A stretch of DNA of 64,000 nt from Myxococcaceae bacterium (GTDB lineage: Bacteria > Myxococcota > Myxococcia > Myxococcales > Myxococcaceae): positions 1-64,000 of the forward strand of contig JAFGNZ010000081.1 in assembly GCA_016926755.1 (NCBI GenBank), given 5' to 3'. The translations under genes and the position numbers were made by a program. Under the pieces are notes generated by a model. The model was not told the origin of the DNA. It saw nothing but the letters and a program-made list of their open reading frames with translations, and made no database searches. Positions within the stretch are counted from its first letter, which is position 1; every line of letters begins with the position of its first letter. Below are positions 26,162 to 35,289 of this stretch, in pieces.

Positions 26162-27766
26162 TTACTTCAGCAGGGAGTCCATCTCGTTCTTCCAGGCCTT
26201 GGCCATGCCGGACTGGCCGGCGGCCGTCAGCCGCCTGCCAATGTCCTCCGCCCGCGCCTGGAGCTGCTCCAGGGGCGCCTTCCGGGCGCGCTCCCGGCTG
26301 AGCGCGAAGTAGTGGTGCTGGCAGCCCATGGCGTATTCGCCCTGTCCGAAGAGGGCCTCGCCCATCGCCGCGTAGGCCTCCGGCAGGGGGCCAACGCCCG
26401 TCTCCGGGGTGAGCGGCGCGAGCAGCACGCGCACCCCGGCGTAGTCTTTGCGCGCCAGCAGCACCGCGCTCTTGGCGTACTGCGCGCGAGCCAGCGCCGG
26501 GCCCTTCACGGAGATCGCCTGGTCATACGCCGCCAGCGCCTCGTCCTGCCGGCCCGCGGCCTCCAGCACCCCGCCGCGCGCCAGCCAGTAGCGATCATCC
26601 CGGTCCAGCGCGCTCACCTTCTTGCCCTCGCCCGCGGACACCCGCACGCCTCGGAAGACGGCCTCGTACGCGTCCAGGAGCGCCAGCGCCCCCGCACTGT
26701 CTCCGGCCTGCTGGAGCGCCTTGGCGCCCTCCAGGTAGAGCAGGGGGGCCGTCCTGCGCCGGGCCACCGCCGCCTCCAGCGCCGCCCGCGCGCCGGGATC
26801 CTTCTTCGCCGCGAGCGCCCTGGCGCGGCCGAAGAGGGCATAGGGCTCCTCCGGGTGCAGGGCCAGCGCCGCGTCCGCCTCCCGCAGCGCCTCGTCCGGG
26901 TTGTCACGGGCCAGCGCCAGCTCCGCGCGGACCGCCAGCGCGCGCGCCTTCAGCGCCGGCGTCAGCTCGGCCTCACGCCCCAGCACCTGCTGGATCGTCC
27001 GCGCCGCCTCCTCGGTCTTCTCCCGCATATAGAGGTGGGCCAGCGCCGCCGTCACCCGGGCCTGGAGGTGCTCCGGGTTGGCGGAGGTGGCCCGCGCCAG
27101 CGCCTCGCCGGCCTGGGCGAACAGCCCCTCCTCGAGCAGCGCCTCGCCATAGGCGGTGGAGAAGCGCGGATCCCTCCAGGCGCCCTCCGTGGCGCGGGAG
27201 AAGGCCTGCCGCGCGCCCTGGAGGTTGCCGAGCGCCTGGAGCGTCCGGGCCTGGGCCAGCCACAGCTTGGGGTTGCTCGCCCCGCGCTCCCGGAGCGCCG
27301 TCAGCAGCTGATCGGCCTCCAGGGCCTTGCCCTCGGCCACCATCACCCGCGCGCGCACCACGCGGGCGCCGTAGCGCTCCACGTCCTTGGACTCCAGGGC
27401 CTCGGCGCGGGCCAGGTGCTCGCGCGCCTTCGCCTCCGAGTCCGCCCGGTGGTGCTCCAGCCACAGCTCGGCGTGGAGATCCGCGGCCAGCGCGTGCGCC
27501 CCGTACACGTCGGGATCCAGGGTGAACAGGGCCTCCAGCTCCTGGAGCGCCCGCGAGAGATCCGCCGGGTTGCCCAGCTGCGCTCGGGCCTGGGCCGCCT
27601 TGAGCCGCGCGTCCGTCTGCTGTCGCACCCGGCCTCGGTGCACCACGAAGGCCACCGCCGCCCCCAGCAGGATCGCCACCACCGCCATCTGCAACAGCGC
27701 GCTGGTCAGGCCCTCCCGCCGCTTCCAGTCCCGCTGCCCGCCGCCACCGCCGTCTGCCATGCCCAT
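26162..27766 (-). CDS. Membrane-anchored TPR protein
   Basis: A protein of 534 residues with one N-terminal membrane helix (about 25-45, MAVVAILLGAAVAFVV) after a short charged tail. The rest is a continuous array of TPR-type helix pairs, rich in Ala/Leu/Glu/Arg, with typical A-L-A-L-x-P and A-x-Y-x-x-A motifs. Insertion with the repeats outside would place them in the periplasm, where such proteins act as assembly scaffolds. The open frame runs on to 28723, but that part is antisense to the kinase gene. ATG 27766 has GGAGG 9 bases upstream. The partner is unknown; the neighbouring thrB-like gene is divergent. Confidence 0.8.
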   Translation of the reverse strand: MGMADGGGGGQRDWKRREGLTSALLQMAVVAILLGAAVAFVVHRGRVRQQTDARLKAAQARAQLGNPADLSRALQELEALFTLDPDVYGAHALAADLHAELWLEHHRADSEAKAREHLARAEALESKDVERYGARVVRARVMVAEGKALEADQLLTALRERGASNPKLWLAQARTLQALGNLQGARQAFSRATEGAWRDPRFSTAYGEALLEEGLFAQAGEALARATSANPEHLQARVTAALAHLYMREKTEEAARTIQQVLGREAELTPALKARALAVRAELALARDNPDEALREADAALALHPEEPYALFGRARALAAKKDPGARAALEAAVARRRTAPLLYLEGAKALQQAGDSAGALALLDAYEAVFRGVRVSAGEGKKVSALDRDDRYWLARGGVLEAAGRQDEALAAYDQAISVKGPALARAQYAKSAVLLARKDYAGVRVLLAPLTPETGVGPLPEAYAAMGEALFGQGEYAMGCQHHYFALSRERARKAPLEQLQARAEDIGRRLTAAGQSGMAKAWKNEMDSLLK

Positions 27767-27807
27767 GCGAGACTGCCTCCGGCCCGGAAATTTTGAATGG
27801 TTTCGGA

Positions 27808-27826
27808 CGTTTATGCCTGATAAACG
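27808..27826. promoter_or_regulatory. Perfect inverted repeat in a divergent promoter region
   Basis: CGTTTAT-GCCTG-ATAAACG: 7-base arms with a 5-base spacer, 42 bases upstream of the TPR gene ATG and about 90 bases upstream of the homoserine kinase ATG. The AT-rich arms stand out in the GC-rich surroundings. The arrangement suits a dimeric regulator controlling one or both genes; a chance repeat of this size cannot be excluded. Confidence 0.4.
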
Positions 27827-27916
27827 GGTCTGGCCTAGATATGTCCGCCCACCCCAGGTGTCAACGGAGGGGGGGCGCGGAGGGTCGGGCGGTTGTCCAC
27901 TCCGGGAGGGAGCTGA

Positions 27917-28891
27917 ATGGCGGTGTACACGGTACTGGGGCCCGAGGCCTTCGAGCGGGTCTCCGAGGCCTTTGGGCTGGGGCCGGTGCAGGAGGTGGTG
28001 GCCATCCCCGAGGGCTCCATCAACACCAACCACCGGATCACCACGCCCCAGGGGCGCTTCTTCGTGCGGCACACCACGGTGCGCTCGGCGGAGGATCTCC
28101 GCTTCGAGGCGGAGCTGCTGGCGCACCTGACCGAGTCCCACTTCCCCTCGCCCACGCTGGTGCAGACGCGGGAGGGGCGGCCCTACCTGGAGCTGGAGGG
28201 CGGGCGGGTGAGCGTCTTCAAGTGGCTGGTGGGCGAGGAGCTGCAGCGCTCCCAGCTCACCCCGGAGCACCTGGAGCGCCTGGGGCTGGAGCTGGGGAAG
28301 ATGCACCGCATCACCCAGTCCTTCGGGGGCAGCCGGGACAACCCCTACGGGGCGGCGCAGGTGCGGGGCTGGCTGGCGGGCCTGCGGGGCAACAAGGACG
28401 ACGAGGTGGCCACCATCGCCGAGGAGCTGGAGGAGCACCTGGAGCGGGCCGAGCGCGCCAGGAACCAGGGCCTGGAGCCGCGCGGGGTGATCCACGCGGA
28501 TCTCTTCATGGACAACGTGAAGTGGCTGGCGGACCAGGTGGGGGCCTTCTTCGACTTCGAGATGGCCTGCCGGGACGCGTACAGCCTGGACGTGGCCATC
28601 ACCCTCAACGCCTGGTGCTTCGACAACAGCCTCTACCGGCTGGAGCTGTGCCAGGCGTTCATCCGCGGCTACCAGGACTCGCGGCCGCTGGCCCAGGTGG
28701 AGCGCCAGAACCTCTTCGGCCACGCGCTCTTCGGGGCCGTGCGGTACACGGCCAGCCGCATCCGGGACTTCTACCTGTCGCCGCTGCCGCCCGAGCAGCT
28801 CACCCGCAAGGACTTCCGCACCTACCTGAAGCGCACGCGGGCGCTGAACGCCATGGGGCCGGTGGGCTTCCGCGAGCTCTTGGGCCTGTGA
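27917..28891 (+). CDS. thrB: Homoserine kinase, type II (APH-fold)
   Basis: A protein of 324 residues of the aminoglycoside-phosphotransferase-like kinase fold. The catalytic loop reads V-I-H-A-D-L-F-M-D-N (His193, Asp195, Asn200) and the metal-binding aspartate is in F-F-D-F-E (Asp213). The following D-V-A-I-T-L-N-A-W-C block and the opening S-I-N-T-N-H-x-I-T-T match the ThrB of Pseudomonas-type homoserine kinases rather than the GHMP-type enzyme. It would phosphorylate L-homoserine with ATP in threonine synthesis. No thrC or thrA is adjacent. GGAGGGAG precedes ATG 27917. Another APH-fold kinase role is possible. Confidence 0.8.
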   Translation: MAVYTVLGPEAFERVSEAFGLGPVQEVVAIPEGSINTNHRITTPQGRFFVRHTTVRSAEDLRFEAELLAHLTESHFPSPTLVQTREGRPYLELEGGRVSVFKWLVGEELQRSQLTPEHLERLGLELGKMHRITQSFGGSRDNPYGAAQVRGWLAGLRGNKDDEVATIAEELEEHLERAERARNQGLEPRGVIHADLFMDNVKWLADQVGAFFDFEMACRDAYSLDVAITLNAWCFDNSLYRLELCQAFIRGYQDSRPLAQVERQNLFGHALFGAVRYTASRIRDFYLSPLPPEQLTRKDFRTYLKRTRALNAMGPVGFRELLGL

Positions 28892-28912
28892 GCCCGCGGG
28901 GCCGCTCGCGCG

Positions 28913-29392
28913 TCAGATGCCGGAGACGATCTTCCACTGGCCGTCGACCTTCTTGAGCAGCATCTGCTCCAGCTCGGCGTCGCTCTGGGCCCGGTTGGTC
29001 AGCGAGGGCATCCGCCAGCTCGCGTTCCAGTAGTAGATGGCGGTGCCCTCGTCCTGCTGGATCTCCACCCGGCGCACGCTCAGCTCCACCTTGGGGTTGT
29101 CCAGCCGCTGGAAGAGGTTGTTGAGGTGCTCGCCCAGGTTGGCGTAGGTGAGATCATCCTCGGGCGTCTCGGTGCCGCCGTCCTCCCGGAAGTCCTCGGA
29201 GACGAGCGCCAGGATGGCCTTGGCGTCCTTGGCCTCCAGCGCGGAGCGGTAGCGCTCCATCACGGCCAGGACGGCGCGCGAGTCTTCGTTGTCGGCGATC
29301 TCGGTGCCCGGGATGCGCCGGGAGGCGCAGCCCGAGGCCAGCAGCAGCAGGGGCAGGACGAGGAGGGCTCGGCAGGGGGCTCGGAAGTTCAT
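28913..29392 (-). CDS. NTF2-like lipoprotein
   Basis: A lipoprotein of 159 residues (lipobox LASGC, Cys22) with a single NTF2/SnoaL-like domain. The first helix is followed by A-L-E-A-K-D-A-K-A-I-L-A-L-V-S-E-D-F, the classic start of the fold, and the protein ends with a D-G-Q-W-K-I-V-S strand. Such domains bind small ligands or serve as structural modules. No catalytic residues can be named. It is convergent with the homoserine kinase gene, 21 bases away, and is followed on the other side by the DUF2505 gene in the same direction. Confidence 0.78.
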   Translation of the reverse strand: MNFRAPCRALLVLPLLLLASGCASRRIPGTEIADNEDSRAVLAVMERYRSALEAKDAKAILALVSEDFREDGGTETPEDDLTYANLGEHLNNLFQRLDNPKVELSVRRVEIQQDEGTAIYYWNASWRMPSLTNRAQSDAELEQMLLKKVDGQWKIVSGI

Positions 29393-29461
29393 GGTGCGGT
29401 CGCCTCTAGAGGTGCAACCGCGCTGGTGTCAACTCATTCCCCAGCCGTGCGAGGCCCCGCC

Positions 29462-29986
29462 TCAGCCCTTGCGCAGCACCTCGGCGATGAAGCGGTTGAG
29501 CACCGGCGCCTCGCCGTCCAGGATCTTCAGGCCCTCGGACTGGATGATCTTCTCGCCGATGAGCGCTAGCGGCTTCATCAGCAGCGGCAGCTTGAGGGAG
29601 ATCTCCCCGTCCATCGTCCGCTCCGTCATCCCGCCGATGTCCCGCAGCCGCAGCGTGCCCGTGTTCACCAGCATCTTGGAGATGGTGTGGGAGGTGGGCA
29701 CGTTGCTGAAGGTCAGCTCCTTCTTCTTCTTGTCATAGGTGGACGTCTCGATGAAGGCGAACCACTCGGGCGGCACCCGCTTGGGGCCAATGGTGGCGAT
29801 CACGGGCTTGGGGCGGTAGCGCACCTTGCGGCGCACCTTGTCGCCCTCATCCTTGACCTCCAGCGGTTGGACCTCCAGCAGCACGCCGTGGTGCTGGAGG
29901 AGGAACTCGAAGTACCGCGGGTCGAGCATCGCGCGCTCCACCTCGTCCACCGTCCCCATGATCCGCTGCCGCGATTCGAACCGCAT
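29462..29986 (-). CDS. DUF2505-type (START-like) protein
   Basis: A protein of 174 residues with no signal peptide. The pattern of long strands around a central helix, with a closing amphipathic C-terminal helix and R-x-D-G-E-I-S-L-K-like strands, fits DUF2505, a START/SRPBCC-like hydrophobic-ligand pocket found in actinobacteria and myxobacteria. Ligand and role are unknown. The ATG at 29986 has a strong AGGAGG site 4 bases upstream. It is followed by the lipoprotein gene at 29392 and preceded by the metalloprotease gene in the same direction. Confidence 0.65.
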   Translation of the reverse strand: MRFESRQRIMGTVDEVERAMLDPRYFEFLLQHHGVLLEVQPLEVKDEGDKVRRKVRYRPKPVIATIGPKRVPPEWFAFIETSTYDKKKKELTFSNVPTSHTISKMLVNTGTLRLRDIGGMTERTMDGEISLKLPLLMKPLALIGEKIIQSEGLKILDGEAPVLNRFIAEVLRKG

Positions 29987-30015
29987 ACGCCCTCCTGTGG
30001 GTGAGGCGCATGCGT

Positions 30016-32385
30016 CTAGCGGAAAGCCTGCCGGGGCACCAGAGGCCCTTGAAAGGCTGCATCCTCGAAGTCACACCGCGCCTTCCATTCGGTGGCCGCC
30101 GCCTTGAAGGCAGGTCCGAAATCCGGCAGAGCGCCCACCTCATGCCGCACCGCGCCGCAGTCCCCGGCGAGGTAGGAGGCCTCCACCCGCATGCGCAGCG
30201 CCTCGCGGCGGAGGGCCTCGGGCAGCTCCAGGCCCCCGGCCGCCAGGGCCCGAGAGGTGTGCTCCAGCCCCAGCCGGGGATCCCCCACCTGCTGCAGCCG
30301 GCGGCCCAGCAGGTAGTTCAGGTACGGATCCTGGGGAGCCATCTCCAGGGCGCGGGACAGGTACAGCAGGCGCAGCTCCTCCCGGCGGGAGCGGAAGAAG
30401 CGCTCCACCGTCTCCAGGCGCCAGGGCGAGTCCAGCGAGGCCAGCTTGATCCGGGCCGCGCGCTCCAGCTCCGGGCCGGGCGCCAGCGTGAGCACCCGCT
30501 CCAGGTACCGCCGCGCCTCCTCCAGCTGCTTGAGGCGCAGGGCCATGTCCGCCTGATCCATGACGACCTCGGCCTCCAGCGCCGGCTGCCCCTTCGCCTT
30601 CTCGGCCAGGAGGGCCAGGAGCTGGGCGGCCTCGGTGGTGCGGTCCAGCTGATCCAGGGCCAGGGCCTGCCCCATCACGTAGGTGGGCTCCTCGGGCTGG
30701 AGCCCGGCGGCGCGCCGGTAGAGCTCCAGCGCCTCCTGGGGATCGCTGGCGAGCGCCTCCTGGGCGCTCTTCTGGATCCGCGCCACCTCGCGGGCGCAGG
30801 TGCGGCTGAAGAGGCTGCCGGTGCGGAAGCGCAGGAAGGCGCGGCTGATGGCATCCTGGTCCAGCGGCAGCGAGTCCAGGAAGCGCTCCCACTCAGTGGT
30901 CAGCTCGTCCAGCGAGCGGCCATAGGCGTGCTGGAAGTCGGCGTGGGCGTAGAGCACCCGCACCTTCTCCGGGCCGTAGGTGTCCGCCAGGTAGCGCAGG
31001 AAGGAGCCGGCCACCGTGTACGCGCGGGCGGGGGCGGACTGGTAGAAGCCCTCGGTGCCCATCAGCTTGCGCATGTCCGGGGCCAGCTGCTGGCGGCGCA
31101 TGCCGGCGGCCCACTGGTGCAGGGTGAGCTCGCCCTGGATGGGATCATCCGCCGCCACCGCGAAGCCTTCAATCACCCCCATCAGCGGCCAGATCCCGAA
31201 GCGGGTGGTGACGCGGAAGGGGCCGCTGCCCACCGGCGCGGCCATCACGTGCGCCAGCTCATGGTGCAGGCTGGTGTGGGGGAAGCCCCGCTCGTGGATG
31301 TGCAGCTCGTAGAGCCAGGGCTTGGCGAACTGCGTCCGCCCGGCGCCCACCCGCCGCTGCTTCTCCTCCTCGGTGCGGTACAGGAAGACCTGGATCCGCT
31401 CCGTGGGGGCGCCGCCGAGGAAGCCGGACAGCTGCATGTGGCGGAACTCGAGATCCCTCACGGTCCGCTCCACGGCCTCGCGATCCAGGCCGCGCGGGTA
31501 GTGGAGGCGGAAGTGGGAGGTATCCCGGATGCCGCCGAGCTCCTCGGCCAGCGCGGCATGCGTCATCCGCAGCCCGAGGGCGGGCCCATGGCCCTCGAGG
31601 AGCGCCACGGCGGCCACCAGCACTCCCAGCCCCACCCAGGAAGCGGGCGAGCGCCGCGGCCGGGACAGGCGTCCGGAGCGCACATCCAGGCAGAGCGCGG
31701 TGAGCAGCGCCAGGAGCGCGGCCAGCAGCAGCGTCTCCAGCCGGAACCACCCCAGCCGCGGCGATACCGCCAGCGCCTCGTCATAGAGCGGGCCGGGTAG
31801 ATGTCCGAGGAAGTGGTTGAAGGCATACACCTGGGGCCCGAAGACGATGGGCCAGGCGGTGTGCACGCCCGAGAGGAGCACGAGGCCGGAGTAGGCGAGC
31901 GCCGCCTGCCCGGAGCGGCGGGTGGCGAAGCCACAGAGGACGCCGGCGGTGGAGGCGAGCACGGCGGAGGGCAGGGTGAGAAGTGGGTAGAAGCCCACCA
32001 GCTCGAACGGATCGCACTCCGTGGAGAAGAGGGCGTACAGGGTGGAGCTGAGGAAGGGGGGGACGAGCACGGCGCCGTTGATCAGCAGCGCCGTGCCGAG
32101 CGCGAGGGCCACGGCCTGGCCTGGGCGCTGCGGGCGGGGGAGCTCCTGGAGGCGGGGCTCCTCACCCTGGAGGAGGAGGCGCTCCTGGGCGGCGGCGGCG
32201 ATGCCCACCCCACCTCCCAGGCTCCCCACGGCGATGGAGAGGGCCAGGCCCAGCTCGAAGCCTGGCAGCCCGAAGAGGGGGAGGAAGACGAGGGCCGAGC
32301 CCCCGAGGGCCAGCAGCCCCACCACGGTGCGGACGGCCGGGCGCCGCAGCAGGATCTTGGCTCTGGACAGCAGGACTTGCTGCAT
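30016..32385 (-). CDS. Multi-span membrane protein with a gluzincin metalloprotease domain and TPR tail
   Basis: A protein of 789 residues. Residues 1-270 hold about seven membrane segments. An extracytoplasmic or cytoplasmic domain (about 285-500) contains a zinc site HELAH (His375, Glu376, His379), with a candidate third ligand Glu407 in G-V-I-E-G-F-A; this layout is typical of MA-clan gluzincins. The C-terminal third (about 510-789) is TPR-like. I do not recognise the family by name. ATG 32385 (GGGGAG three bases upstream) decides against the longer frame from 32463, which overlaps the divergent PilZ gene. Confidence 0.8.
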   Translation of the reverse strand: MQQVLLSRAKILLRRPAVRTVVGLLALGGSALVFLPLFGLPGFELGLALSIAVGSLGGGVGIAAAAQERLLLQGEEPRLQELPRPQRPGQAVALALGTALLINGAVLVPPFLSSTLYALFSTECDPFELVGFYPLLTLPSAVLASTAGVLCGFATRRSGQAALAYSGLVLLSGVHTAWPIVFGPQVYAFNHFLGHLPGPLYDEALAVSPRLGWFRLETLLLAALLALLTALCLDVRSGRLSRPRRSPASWVGLGVLVAAVALLEGHGPALGLRMTHAALAEELGGIRDTSHFRLHYPRGLDREAVERTVRDLEFRHMQLSGFLGGAPTERIQVFLYRTEEEKQRRVGAGRTQFAKPWLYELHIHERGFPHTSLHHELAHVMAAPVGSGPFRVTTRFGIWPLMGVIEGFAVAADDPIQGELTLHQWAAGMRRQQLAPDMRKLMGTEGFYQSAPARAYTVAGSFLRYLADTYGPEKVRVLYAHADFQHAYGRSLDELTTEWERFLDSLPLDQDAISRAFLRFRTGSLFSRTCAREVARIQKSAQEALASDPQEALELYRRAAGLQPEEPTYVMGQALALDQLDRTTEAAQLLALLAEKAKGQPALEAEVVMDQADMALRLKQLEEARRYLERVLTLAPGPELERAARIKLASLDSPWRLETVERFFRSRREELRLLYLSRALEMAPQDPYLNYLLGRRLQQVGDPRLGLEHTSRALAAGGLELPEALRREALRMRVEASYLAGDCGAVRHEVGALPDFGPAFKAAATEWKARCDFEDAAFQGPLVPRQAFR

Positions 32386-32410
32386 AGGCTCCCCTATACT
32401 CCCCGCCAGC

Positions 32411-32803
<393 letters not shown>

Positions 32804-32805
32804 TC

Positions 32806-33342
<537 letters not shown>

Positions 33343-33352
33343 GCGCCCGGGC

Positions 33353-35179
33353 TCAGCGCGAGCCCGCGAGGCGTCCGCCCTGCTTGGGGCGGGACTTGCC
33401 GCTCGGGCCCGGGGCCTTCTGCGCGACCGGGGGCAGCCCCGGGTAGCGGGTGACGGTGCCCTCTCGGGGCCCGGGGAGCGGATCCTCCACGCCGGTCTCG
33501 AGCCCCTCGTCGCCCGCGGGCAGCTCGCGGTGCACGTTGGCGGCGGGCTCCAGGGGGGCGTCACGCCCGCGGAGGTAGCTCTGCTCGCGGACGATCAGCC
33601 GGTAGGCCTTGTCGAGCTGGAGCGCGCGCGCGGGGCTCGGCAGCAGGAGGGTGGAGATGTCGGCGCGGAGGGCCTCGGTGGCCTCGGGGCGCAGCGTGCC
33701 GTCCGGAGCGAAGAAGCGCTCGATCAGCTCGGTGTTCGCGCGGAGCTCGTCCCCGGCGCCGTTGTGCTTCAGGTAGTACGCATACTCGCCGTGGCCGTCG
33801 GCGCGCACCGGCTCGCGCACGCCCTGGAGGCCGCGCTGGGAGCCATGAAACCACCCGGCCTGGGGCTCGGAGGCGGGGAGCTTGCGGCCGAAGGAGAAGA
33901 CGCTGTCATCCGTCGCGCCGACGCCCGAGTGGCAGCCCAGGCAGAACGCATGCTCCTCGCGGCTCTGCGGGCGGAGCTGGCCGCGGGCGTCCTCGATGAA
34001 GCCCTGGAGGCGCCAGCCGACCCCGTTGCCGATGCCCTGCTCCACGCCGCCGCCGCCGATGGGGCGCGTCTTGTTGGGCGTCCGCTCCGCCTCGCGCGCC
34101 TCCGCGCCCGCGGCCTGCATGAGCGCGCCGTAGGTGACCCAGCCCTTCTTGACCATGTAGCGCAGCTCCTTGAGCCGCGCCGCCATGCGGGGCTTGCCGT
34201 CCACCACGTCGAGGTAGCGCACGGTATGGGCGAACTCCGTCCTCTCGGGGAAGAGGCCGGCCGCGAGCTCGACCTTCTCCTGCTGCTGCAGCGCGCGCGC
34301 CTGGCCCACCCAGCTCATGGTGCGCTGGGGGGGCGCCCAGATGAAGCGCACCTGCTTGGCGGTCCCGAGCCTGCCATCACCGTCGAGATCCACGCCGAGC
34401 CGGCCCTCCGGAGTCGGCGGGATGGGGACGTCCCGGCGGGCGATCGCCGCCTCGAGGATGGCGAGGTTGAGCGCGTACACGTCGAGGTCCGGCTTGCCGC
34501 TCGCGTCCTGCCGGAACGGCTCGGGGAGGCGGATCATCACGTCGCCGAAGGAGCCGTTGGTCGGCCAGAAGGTGCCGGGGAAGGGGTAGTACGCGAGCGC
34601 GCGCCAGCCGGTGAGGCTCCCGTCGGGCCGGCGATCGAAGCCGCGCTCGTCGAAGCGGAAGGCGAGATCCGGGCTCCACCCATCCCAGCGCCCATTGCCA
34701 TTGACGTCCCAGCCCGCGGGGACCTGCTCCAGCGTCCTCGCGAGGAGGGGCGAGCCATCCGCGGCGAGGTAGTTGTCCTCCCGGACGTAGGCGAGGATCT
34801 CCTCATCCGGGATGGTCGCGATGGCCTGGCGCCGATCCACGAAGAGGTTGGTCCACGGGTTGCGCCGCGCCACCAGCGGGAGGGAGAAGTCGAGCTGCAG
34901 CGCGGCGTCGTCGACGTAGTTGGGCGGCCGCGAGCTCTGGTGGCACACGAAGCACGGGTTGTGCGTGCGCCCCTGCTCGTCCCGGGTCTTCGTGTAGCAC
35001 TGCGGTGGGATGTACGGGGTGCGGTGCGAGAGCGCCTCGTTCCGCAGCTCCCACTGCGCGATCCCGGCGTCCTGGGGGGAGCTCGGGGTGCCCGCATCCG
35101 GGGAAGGAGCCTCGGCGCGGCGGCACGCGGAGGCGGCGAGGAGGAGCGACAACGGCAGCAGGCAGGCGCGCGGCGACAT
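33353..35179 (-). CDS. Lipoprotein with two CxxCH haem motifs
   Basis: A protein of 608 residues with a lipoprotein signal (lipobox AASAC, Cys19) and two haem-attachment motifs: C-F-V-C-H at about residue 76 and C-L-G-C-H at about residue 412. The long region between them includes calcium-like D-V-N-G-N-G-R-W-D-G and D-L-D-G-D-G-R-L-G segments. It looks like a dihaem cytochrome c-type outer-envelope lipoprotein, not a known named family. The first ATG, 35179, is used; the codon before it is TTG. It lies about 110 bases downstream of the PhoX gene on the same strand. Its redox partner is unknown. Confidence 0.72.
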   Translation of the reverse strand: MSPRACLLPLSLLLAASACRRAEAPSPDAGTPSSPQDAGIAQWELRNEALSHRTPYIPPQCYTKTRDEQGRTHNPCFVCHQSSRPPNYVDDAALQLDFSLPLVARRNPWTNLFVDRRQAIATIPDEEILAYVREDNYLAADGSPLLARTLEQVPAGWDVNGNGRWDGWSPDLAFRFDERGFDRRPDGSLTGWRALAYYPFPGTFWPTNGSFGDVMIRLPEPFRQDASGKPDLDVYALNLAILEAAIARRDVPIPPTPEGRLGVDLDGDGRLGTAKQVRFIWAPPQRTMSWVGQARALQQQEKVELAAGLFPERTEFAHTVRYLDVVDGKPRMAARLKELRYMVKKGWVTYGALMQAAGAEAREAERTPNKTRPIGGGGVEQGIGNGVGWRLQGFIEDARGQLRPQSREEHAFCLGCHSGVGATDDSVFSFGRKLPASEPQAGWFHGSQRGLQGVREPVRADGHGEYAYYLKHNGAGDELRANTELIERFFAPDGTLRPEATEALRADISTLLLPSPARALQLDKAYRLIVREQSYLRGRDAPLEPAANVHRELPAGDEGLETGVEDPLPGPREGTVTRYPGLPPVAQKAPGPSGKSRPKQGGRLAGSR

Positions 35180-35253
35180 CAAGGCGGGGAGGGCTCCGGC
35201 GGGTGCCGCGGAGGGAGCGCCTCCGCGGCCTCGTTTTCTCTACGGGGACCAGC

Positions 35254-35282
35254 GCCCGGGCCGTCACGAGGACAGCCCGGGC
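35254..35282 (-). terminator. GC-rich hairpin after the PhoX gene
   Basis: GCCCGGGC (35254-35261) and GCCCGGGC (35275-35282) form an 8-pair stem with a 13-base loop, eight bases downstream of the PhoX stop. No T run follows on the minus strand, so any termination would be weak or Rho-assisted. Confidence 0.4.
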
Positions 35283-35289
35283 CTGGCGG

